DNA of 64,000 bases. It comes from Caballeronia sp. LZ062. Lineage in GTDB: Bacteria > Pseudomonadota > Gammaproteobacteria > Burkholderiales > Burkholderiaceae. Under the pieces are notes generated by a model, which saw nothing but the letters and a program-made list of their open reading frames with translations, was not told the origin of the DNA and did no database searches. Location of the stretch: positions 2,480,001-2,544,000 of the forward strand of contig NZ_JARTWB010000002.1 in NCBI RefSeq assembly GCF_031450785.1, read 5' to 3'. The translations under genes and the position numbers were made by a program. Shown here one piece after another: positions 58,012 to 64,000 of this stretch (position 1 is its first letter; each line of letters begins with the position of its first letter).

Positions 58012-58752
58012 CTATGGCTTTGCGCTACGTTCGGCAAGTTGGCGCCGCAATGCCGCCGCTCTCGCGTGCGAACAGCTTAGATGCCGCCGAATATCGGCAA
58101 CGGTGGCTCTCACGCGCCCTGCCGCAACCTCGGTGGCGAGACGTGCGAGCTCCACATCGGGAGCATCGCTTACAGCTCCTACATCACGATCATGTTCGGC
58201 GACGTAAGCAGTAGGAGGCGATTCGTGACTCGCCGTCGCCGTTTCTCGGACCGGCTTCGTGGCGGACTCCATGACTGGCGTTGTGACGGGCGGCACGACG
58301 GGTACGGTCAAGACTGGTGAGATGATGGTCGCTTCCGTGACTGCGTGACGTGACTCGAGTGCGAGCACCCACAGCAGGCAGGCCAAGCCCTCCAGTACGG
58401 TGGCGAACATCAGGCCTGCAAGCAGATCGAGTCGTGTGACGCCCGTACCGAGTAACGCGGCAAGCCGCACCGTGACGGGATCTGCCCGCAGAGCGTCGCG
58501 CTGCGCCGTGACCAAGTCATCCGCCGCCTGACTTCGGCGAATGTCCTCGGCTTCGGCGTCAAGTGCATCAAGCCTAGCTGCAAGCAGGACGCGCCGCGCT
58601 TGGAGCGACGAACAGTTGCGGGGACAACGCTGCAGCGCCGCGAACTGGAGCTGACGCGTCATCGCGACCCGCTCGGCCATGACAACCGTGAGGCTGCGAC
58701 CGGATACGGATGGCGCGATCGGCACAATTGCAGCGACGGCCTTCGAGCGTGC
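58012..58752 (-). pseudogene. Interrupted membrane protein, 3' part
   Basis: This is the last 246 codons of a gene split by an IS21-family element. If the element and one copy of the 6-bp target repeat are removed, the frame runs unbroken from the 5' part at 61544-61254 and gives a 343-residue protein. This part has a hydrophobic segment (RLDLLAGLMFATVLEGLACLLWVLAL), a proline-threonine-rich linker, and a C-terminal VRATVADIRRHLSCSHARAAALRRQLAE that resembles a helix-turn-helix. I do not recognise the family. Confidence 0.8.
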
Positions 58753-58758
58753 CTCACC
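58753..58758. repeat. Target-site duplication of the IS21 element, left copy
   Basis: CTCACC at 58753-58758 and again at 61254-61259 directly flank the element. A 6-bp duplication is within the range for IS21-family transposition and shows the insertion is unrearranged. Confidence 0.9.
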
Positions 58759-58828
58759 TGTTGATTTGCGCCGGAAACTGACCCACTTTTTGCATCTAAA
58801 ACTGACCCACCCCTGATGTGCAGAAACG

Positions 58829-59638
58829 TCATTTCGGTGCGTCGATTTCCTCCTCTTTTTGTCGTTTGGGTGAGCTTTTTCGGGTTGCAGCCCGCGATGC
58901 GGGCTGCCCCGCCGTGCTGTTTTTGAAGCGCCAGGAGTCGTTGCCTGTTTCGACTATGTGGCAGTGGTGTGTGAGGCGGTCGAGCAGCGCAGTCGTCATC
59001 TTCGCGTCGCCGAATACGTTCGACCATTCGGAGAAGCTTAGGTTAGTCGTAACTAGGATGCTCGTGCGCTCGTAGAGCTTCGAGAACAGATGAAACAGCA
59101 GTGCGCCCCCGGTTTGCGTGAATGGCAGATAGCCGAGTTCGTCCAGCACAATTGCGTCGACATACATCAGCCGATTCGCGAGTTGTCCCGGTTTGCCTGC
59201 GGCCTTCTCAGCTTCAAGTTGGTTCACGAGTTCGACGGTGGTAAAGAATCGAACCCGCTTGCCGTGGTGCTGTATCGCTTCGATTCCGATTGACGTCGCA
59301 AGGTGCGTCTTCCCCGTGCCGGGTCCGCCGATGAACACGATGTTTTGCGCCGATTCGCAGAATCGTACGGTGTGGAGTTCGCGAACGAGGCTCTCATCGA
59401 CGCTCGCTTGCTCGAAGTCGAAGCCCGCGAGGTCGCGGTGAGCAGGGAAACGCGCAGCGGCCATCTGATAGTTGATTGACCGCACCTGGCGCTCGGCTGT
59501 TTCTGCCTTCAGCAACATCTGCATGAACTTCTCCGGCTCGAACTCGTTGTGACGCGCCTGCGCGAGCAGTTCGGGCCACGCTTGCGCCATACCGTGGAGC
59601 TTCAACGACTTCAGTAATGCGGCGGTTTCATTCGACAT
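58829..59638 (-). CDS. istB: IS21-family transposition helper ATPase IstB
   Basis: The 269-residue AAA+ protein helps the transposase choose and capture a target. The Walker A is [17 protein letters not shown] at about residues 101-117 and the Walker B is [47 protein letters not shown] is the DnaA/DnaC-like sensor region. The start [18 protein letters not shown] is the family's usual N-terminus. It overlaps istA by 11 bases. It looks complete. Confidence 0.95.
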   Translation of the reverse strand: MSNETAALLKSLKLHGMAQAWPELLAQARHNEFEPEKFMQMLLKAETAERQVRSINYQMAAARFPAHRDLAGFDFEQASVDESLVRELHTVRFCESAQNIVFIGGPGTGKTHLATSIGIEAIQHHGKRVRFFTTVELVNQLEAEKAAGKPGQLANRLMYVDAIVLDELGYLPFTQTGGALLFHLFSKLYERTSILVTTNLSFSEWSNVFGDAKMTTALLDRLTHHCHIVETGNDSWRFKNSTAGQPASRAATRKSSPKRQKEEEIDAPK

Positions 59639-61151
59639 GACCATCCTCCTCGTTGCGAACGCGAAGCCGCTCGTATCGGTGAACATCCGCAACCGGTTCG
59701 ACCTTGAGCGTGATTGCCGTTCTCACCACATCGCCTGGTCGAGCCGACGGGCTTTTTAGCCGCGCAAGGATGTTGAGGACATGGTCACCGCTCGGACGCC
59801 CAGATTCGAGCGCTAGCTCAACCGCCACTAACACAGCCTCCAGCCCATGGATGGGAGTCGCCGCGAGGACCTGCACCATCACGCGGTCGCCGCCGGTCTG
59901 CTTCAACAGGTGTCTCTGCAGTCGAAGCATCGGTTCGGGCATCGTCAAGAACGGCGCACCGTTTCTCAACGAGCCGGGCTTGCGCTCCACCAACGCGATG
60001 TAGTGGCGCCAGTCGTAGAAGGTTTGATAGCGGTCGAAGCTGCGCGGATGGCGGGCAATCTCGATGCCGTCGGCGACCAGGCTGATATAAGTCGGATAGC
60101 AGCGCAGGCTGACGATTTGATGTGCGTACTCGGTCGGCACGCTGTAACGGTTTCGGTCGAGGTGTACCAAACTTGTGGGCGACACGCGCACCGGCTTCTC
60201 GATGTAGCCATCGAACGGCTTCGGCATTTGCATCAGCCGTGGACGTTCGTCTGCCAAAGCCTCTTCGACGCTTAGTTCAGGCCACTGTGGATGTTTTAAT
60301 TCCTTCCACGCCTGTCGGCATCGCTCGGCCAACCATATGTTCAGAACTTCAAGCGACTCCCACCGAATCGCGATTGCATCGTGCCAAATCTGTCGGCGCC
60401 GGTCTTGAACGTTCTTCTCGACGATGCCTTTCTCCCAGCCGGCGGCTCGGTTGCAGAATTCCGGCTCAAACAGGTAATGACCGCACATCGCGTGAAACCG
60501 CGCATTGATAGCGCGCTCCTTGCCAGGTCCGACCTTGTCGACAGCAGTCTTCATGTTGTCGTATATGCCGCGACGAGGGACGCCACCGAGAGCAACAAAC
60601 GCTCGTGCATGGGCGTCGAACAACATCTCGTGACTTTGGGTCGGGTAGGCAACGAGCCAGAAGGCGCGACTCGCGGCGAGCTTCAGATGCGCGACCTCCA
60701 CTCGTCGCCTGAGGCCACCGATGAAGACGTACTCGCAGCTCCAGTCGAACTGGAACGCTTCGCCGTATTCGAACGCGAGCGGCACGAAGGCGCCACGCTG
60801 CGCTCCGGCATCGCGTTCCTTCTTCCAGTTGCGAACGAACGCTGATACGCGGTCGTAACTGCCGTCGTAGCCGGAGGCGCGCAAATCCTCATACATCTGA
60901 GTCGCCGAACGTCTCTCTCGTCTTGGACGTTTGGTGTCGGCGAGCAGCCACAACCGCAGTTGCTCGGACCAAGGGTCGACAACGCTGTTATTGACGCGTT
61001 TCGGATACTTCGGCTCACCGGTCGACGGCTCGCGCAGCCAGCGTCGAATGGTGTTTCTTGAGAGCCCCGTCTGTCTCGCAATGTCCCGCAGCGGGACGCC
61101 GTCGCGGAAATGCATCCGCCGAATCTTGGCCAACATGCTCACGGTTATCAC
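59628..61151 (-). CDS. istA: IS21-family transposase IstA
   Basis: About 507 residues. The N-terminal helix-turn-helix [37 protein letters not shown] binds the ends. The DDE catalytic core includes [14 protein letters not shown] with the first aspartate and [14 protein letters not shown] with the second; the glutamate is near [16 protein letters not shown]. The C-terminus is the Mu-type beta domain ([24 protein letters not shown]). The GTG at 61151 has a GGGAG site upstream; a TTG eight codons earlier (61175) is the longest possible start. It appears intact. Confidence 0.93.
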   Translation of the reverse strand: MITVSMLAKIRRMHFRDGVPLRDIARQTGLSRNTIRRWLREPSTGEPKYPKRVNNSVVDPWSEQLRLWLLADTKRPRRERRSATQMYEDLRASGYDGSYDRVSAFVRNWKKERDAGAQRGAFVPLAFEYGEAFQFDWSCEYVFIGGLRRRVEVAHLKLAASRAFWLVAYPTQSHEMLFDAHARAFVALGGVPRRGIYDNMKTAVDKVGPGKERAINARFHAMCGHYLFEPEFCNRAAGWEKGIVEKNVQDRRRQIWHDAIAIRWESLEVLNIWLAERCRQAWKELKHPQWPELSVEEALADERPRLMQMPKPFDGYIEKPVRVSPTSLVHLDRNRYSVPTEYAHQIVSLRCYPTYISLVADGIEIARHPRSFDRYQTFYDWRHYIALVERKPGSLRNGAPFLTMPEPMLRLQRHLLKQTGGDRVMVQVLAATPIHGLEAVLVAVELALESGRPSGDHVLNILARLKSPSARPGDVVRTAITLKVEPVADVHRYERLRVRNEEDGHVE

Positions 61152-61253
61152 TCCGTTCTCCCGCTTGGCGTCCAAGCGGGAAGTTGAACATGTGGGTCAA
61201 CTTTCGATGCAAATTTCTAGCGGAAGTGGGTCAGTTTTGCGCGCCTATCAACA

Positions 61254-61544
61254 CTCACCCGCATGTTGCTGCGCAAGCAGAAAAAACGTTGCGTGGCCGT
61301 AACACGCACTCGCCATACAGGCCGCCCATAACGCGGCGGCCAGGAGACGCACAATAGGCGGCGCAGCTCGCACCAGCGCTGGCAGGAGGTGCGCGCTGAC
61401 AACCAGCACGATGCCAAGCGCGACCCAGACGAGGCGCTCCGGCAACGTGCCGCCGCGCTGCCAGCCCGCCAGCACCGACAGACACAACGCCGTGCCTGTA
61501 GCCACAACCGCTAGCGCAAACGCCCAGCGAGAGGTGAGCGTCAT
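61254..61544 (-). pseudogene. Interrupted membrane protein, 5' part
   Basis: The first 97 codons of the gene whose 3' part is at 58012-58752. It starts MTLTSRWAFALAVVATGTALCL and has about three membrane segments (ALAVVATGTALCLSVLAG, LVWVALGIVLVVSAHLLPALV, LLAAALWAACMASACYGHATFFLL). Its ATG overlaps the stop of the upstream RDF-like gene by 4 bases, so it was translationally coupled in the element's operon. The IS cuts it after GE; one foreign codon then a stop follow. Confidence 0.85.
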
Positions 61545-62494
61545 GTGCCCTCGCCTCCCAGCAGGGCCGCCTTGCGCGCCAGTCGGTCGCGCAGCGACGA
61601 GCGCAAGTCTGCTGCGTCTGCTGCTTCAGACGGTTGTGACTGCCCAGGTCCGCCGGCTGGTGGGCTACCGCTGGTCGAGCCGTCTATCGAGTCGCCACCC
61701 GGATAGAACTCCTCGGCCACGGACATACTTTCCTCCGGGCTATCCTCAAATGCGCCGTTTGCAAAGCCCACACGCGCAGCGGCATCGAGCGCCGACTGAT
61801 CGAAGCCCGCTGCCTTGCGACGCACGTCCAGTTCACGCGCCTGCGCAATGGCGTCCTCTAGCGTGCTGCCCGCGCGTACACCCAGGTCCACGTAGTAGAT
61901 CGCCGAGCGGTAGCTCTGCGTAGTTGACTTGCCGCGCAGCTTCAGTTCCAGTGGTAAACACGCGAGCAGTCCGCCTGACACGGCACTAAAGTAATGCAGG
62001 CGCGCGGCGAGCGTGCGGATCGAGTTGTACGAGGTCGTGCGCAGGATGAACGAGCCCAGCTCGTCATCGTCGCCGATGGTCACGTTCAGGCGCGCGTAGG
62101 GCTTGCAGCCTCCCTGCTTTCCGAATGTACATCCGTCCGGCGATGCGCACGGCTGATGCTGGACGCCTTCTCGGGTCATCCGCATACACGTCTCGCCGTT
62201 GCCTACACACACCGGTCGCCCCGTGTCACGATCAAAGACGCTATAGTCGGCACGCAGGTTCAGGTCCGGGTCATTGAACAGCATGCGCACGGGAATAGCG
62301 CGCAGCTTACCCGTCGTTGCCTTGCGCAGCGTTTCGTTCAGCGGGTGCAGCATCCAGCCATCGCGCCCTTGAACCTGCGTCGTCAATGTGAACTGGTCGT
62401 CCGTTTCCGGCAGACGCTTGCCGTTTTTCTCGACAACTCTTCCAATCGAGATGCGCCCGACCACGGGCGGCGTAATCGCAAGTCCTTTGAGCAT
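61541..62494 (-). CDS. Element protein resembling phage recombination-directionality factors
   Basis: The 317-residue product starts MLKGLAITPPVVGRISIGRVVEKNGKRLPETDDQF after an AGGAG site. A cysteine cluster at about residues 100-130 (VCVGNGETCMRM..PCASPDGCTFGKQGGCKPYARL) is likely to bind zinc. RTTSYNSIRTLAARLHYFSAVSGGLLACLPLEL is conserved in style. I recall this family as an integrative-element protein often labelled hydrolase or metal-binding protein and related to phiC31 gp3-like directionality factors. The function here is unproven. A long Ser/Gly/Pro-rich tail ends it. It lies 27 bases after the exonuclease-like gene. Confidence 0.6.
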   Translation of the reverse strand: MLKGLAITPPVVGRISIGRVVEKNGKRLPETDDQFTLTTQVQGRDGWMLHPLNETLRKATTGKLRAIPVRMLFNDPDLNLRADYSVFDRDTGRPVCVGNGETCMRMTREGVQHQPCASPDGCTFGKQGGCKPYARLNVTIGDDDELGSFILRTTSYNSIRTLAARLHYFSAVSGGLLACLPLELKLRGKSTTQSYRSAIYYVDLGVRAGSTLEDAIAQARELDVRRKAAGFDQSALDAAARVGFANGAFEDSPEESMSVAEEFYPGGDSIDGSTSGSPPAGGPGQSQPSEAADAADLRSSLRDRLARKAALLGGEGT

Positions 62495-62521
62495 GGTGAT
62501 TCTCCTGTATGTCAACGTGCC

Positions 62522-63520
62522 TCAGACCGAGACAAGGAACCGGCGTGAGCCGGGTTTGGTGATGGCGTACTGCTGGGCAAAGGCCGGGTGATCGGCAACC
62601 AGGCGCTTCACGTCTACCGCAGAGGAATCCCTGCTGCGTTTGAACGAGACCTCGCCCGTCTCGAAGATCGCGCGCGACGCATCACCCATGGCCTGCTGGA
62701 TCGTCTGCTTGAGCAACGCTTCCTGCGCCTCCTGCTTGTCGATTGCAGCGCGGACGGCTACCAGATCAGCAAACACGGCTGACAGCCGCCCGTCGTCCGT
62801 AAAATCCACGGTACGAGCGTCACCTGGATACAGACATCTCAATGCGCGATCCGCCGATTCCGATCCATCCGCCGGCGGTGGCGTGTCGCTCGTGACGTAC
62901 TGCCAGAACTGCGCCTCGAGCGGGATCAACCGCGCAATCAGTTCGTCGTCTCGTTCGACACGATGGATTTCAAGCTTTTGGCCGCATAGCAGCACGGCAA
63001 CGTGCGCCACACGCTTGCTTGTCACGGCCAGTTGGTGCTGCACTTGAAGCTGCACGTACTCGGGCACGCCCTCGCGCCAGTGGCGCGCACCGAACTCACC
63101 AGCCGTCTTACATTCGAGGATCTGCACGTCCAGCCCCCCGATGACTTCCCGATCGAGATTGGCGAGCATCCACGGGATCGTCGGATGCTGAAGCACTGCA
63201 TTGACCTTGCGCACGCGGTTGCCGGTCTGGTGCGTGTAGGCGGCAGCGACAATTGGTTCAAGCAGCGCGCCCCAGTACACCGGCTCGGTCGTATCGTGCG
63301 GGTCGGGCCTTGCGAGCGTCGCGTCCCTGCCCGTCTTTTCGAGCCACAGTTCCAGTTGGCTTTTGTACGGATTCAAACCAACGGCTGCTGCCGAATCTGA
63401 ACCGCCAATGCCCGTCCTGCGGACCTGCAACCAGTCGGCACGGCACAGGTTGCGGGTCTCGACGAGACGTAATGCGCGTGGCATCCTCGTAGAGCTCTCA
63501 CCTGGTATCGCTTGTGACAT
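62522..63520 (-). CDS. YqaJ-like (lambda-exonuclease-fold) nuclease
   Basis: The 332-residue protein has the YqaJ viral-recombinase pattern: RRTGIGGSDSAAAVGLNPYKSQLELWLEKTG with the GGSD at 39-42, E88, ANLDREV with D123, and LECKTA with E136 and K138, the PD-(D/E)XK catalytic set of lambda-type exonucleases. It would resect one DNA strand in element recombination. No single-strand annealing protein (Bet/RecT) is beside it in the visible part. It sits in the minus-strand operon upstream of the RDF-like gene. Confidence 0.88.
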   Translation of the reverse strand: MSQAIPGESSTRMPRALRLVETRNLCRADWLQVRRTGIGGSDSAAAVGLNPYKSQLELWLEKTGRDATLARPDPHDTTEPVYWGALLEPIVAAAYTHQTGNRVRKVNAVLQHPTIPWMLANLDREVIGGLDVQILECKTAGEFGARHWREGVPEYVQLQVQHQLAVTSKRVAHVAVLLCGQKLEIHRVERDDELIARLIPLEAQFWQYVTSDTPPPADGSESADRALRCLYPGDARTVDFTDDGRLSAVFADLVAVRAAIDKQEAQEALLKQTIQQAMGDASRAIFETGEVSFKRSRDSSAVDVKRLVADHPAFAQQYAITKPGSRRFLVSV

Positions 63521-63543
63521 GTCATGCTCCTGACGGCATAAGG

Positions 63544-63568
63544 CCCGGCGAGCGCAAGCTCGACCGGG
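63544..63568. other. Small hairpin between the DUF932 and exonuclease genes
   Basis: CCCGG-C-GAGC and GCTC-GA-CCGGG arms with a GCAA loop, a tetraloop-type structure. It lies in the 102-base gap and could affect expression of the downstream gene; there is no T-tract. Confidence 0.4.
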
Positions 63569-63622
63569 ATGTGCAAATGAACGAGATAGAAAAATGTGGG
63601 TGACAGCAGACGACCGTGGGAG

Positions 63623-64000
63623 TCAGACAACGAGTTTGAGCGCTTCATCCCACGCCTTTCGCTTGAGCGCAGCGCCTGCGCCAAACCACGCGGCATCGCG
63701 CCGGTGATCGTGGCTGCGCGCACGGCGCTCGTGGTCGACGTACTCGGTGACACTGTTGAGTAGCCCCCACGCAGTGCCCGCCGCCGAGGCCAGTTCCGCG
63801 CCCTTTCCGCGCCCCGCGAACAGTTCATTCACGGCCTTCACGGCGCTGTCATTGGTGGCCGCCACCGGACGCTCAGTCGTGCTGCCCGGGTGATAAGTAA
63901 GCACGCGCCTGAAATACGCTTCCACGGATTCCGTGCTGACCTTGCGTTCCGAGAGCGCCTTCATGCGCGCCATGAAGCCGTCCCAGGAGGAAATAGCAAT
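63623..64000 (-). CDS. DUF932 family protein, 5' part beyond the window
   Basis: The 125 C-terminal codons of a protein whose start is past position 64000; the frame stays open to the window edge. It contains AVNELFAGRGKGAELASAAGTAWGLLNSVTEYVDHERRARSHDHRRDAAWFGAGAALKRKAWDEAL, typical of DUF932 (phage/plasmid-like protein). Such genes accompany YqaJ-like exonucleases on integrative conjugative elements. The role is unknown. Confidence 0.8.
   Translation of the reverse strand: MAISSWDGFMARMKALSERKVSTESVEAYFRRVLTYHPGSTTERPVAATNDSAVKAVNELFAGRGKGAELASAAGTAWGLLNSVTEYVDHERRARSHDHRRDAAWFGAGAALKRKAWDEALKLVV

Larger units (their letters stand above)
58759..61253 (-). mobile_element. Intact IS21-family insertion sequence, 2495 bp
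   Basis: The ends are TGTTGAT...GCGC and the inverse, with AACTGACCCAC-like repeats inside both ends, the multiple terminal repeats that characterise IS21. It carries istA and istB in the normal order with an 11-base overlap, both complete. A 6-bp target duplication CTCACC flanks it. It interrupts a membrane-protein gene. A diverged relic of a related element lies at 18386-18583. Confidence 0.93.

Overview
The window reads as the replication-origin region of a GC-rich betaproteobacterial chromosome, most likely from the Burkholderiaceae (Paraburkholderia, Caballeronia or Burkholderia). The basis is the gene order dnaA-dnaN-gyrB on the minus strand, divergent from rpmH-rnpA-yidD-yidC and then mnmE, together with dprA-def, a GTP-dependent pckG, a CsgG/DUF4810/GNA1162 lipoprotein set, and the style of the proteins. 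The genus is an inference from these proteins, not a measured match.

Layout. 1-18.4 kb is ordinary chromosome: def (cut by the window edge), dprA, a thioredoxin-like protein, topB, a LysR regulator, pckG, a D-2-hydroxyacid dehydrogenase, an OsmC-like protein, a patatin-like lipase, a hot-dog thioesterase, tRNA-Lys(CTT), three lipoproteins, a DUF488 protein, an MFS exporter, dbpA, a zinc-ribbon protein, and an HNH nuclease that has lost its N-terminus. 18.4-28.9 kb is a visibly AT-richer island. 29.0-37.8 kb is the origin cluster (gyrB, dnaN, dnaA / rpmH, rnpA, yidD, yidC). 37.8-43.2 kb holds two small DNA-binding-like genes, mnmE, an NTF2-like protein, a LysE exporter, a small secreted protein and yaeQ. 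From about 43.6 kb to the end of the window lies an integrated element. It carries a complete type 1 BREX operon (brxR-brxA-brxB-brxC-pglX-pglZ-brxL), small element genes, an intact IS21-family insertion, and a recombination module (RDF-like protein, YqaJ-like exonuclease, DUF932 protein).

The most unusual part is the 18.7-28.4 kb island. It encodes a DUF4007 protein, a large P-loop ATPase and a PAPS-reductase-like ATP pyrophosphatase in the order seen in SspB-SspC-SspD DNA phosphorothioation (PT) systems. Where SspE or SspFGH would be expected, it has a protein with two GHKL ATPase modules and a receiver-like partner, joined by a 4-bp overlap. Beside it, the chromosomal HNH gene looks like a PT-dependent (McrA-type) restriction enzyme. 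Its PT-binding N-terminus has been replaced by a relic of an IS21 end. A simple reading is that PT modification was gained where a PT-cleaving enzyme was lost. Two different defence systems, a putative PT system and BREX, therefore flank the origin genes, about 10 and 9 kb from dnaA.
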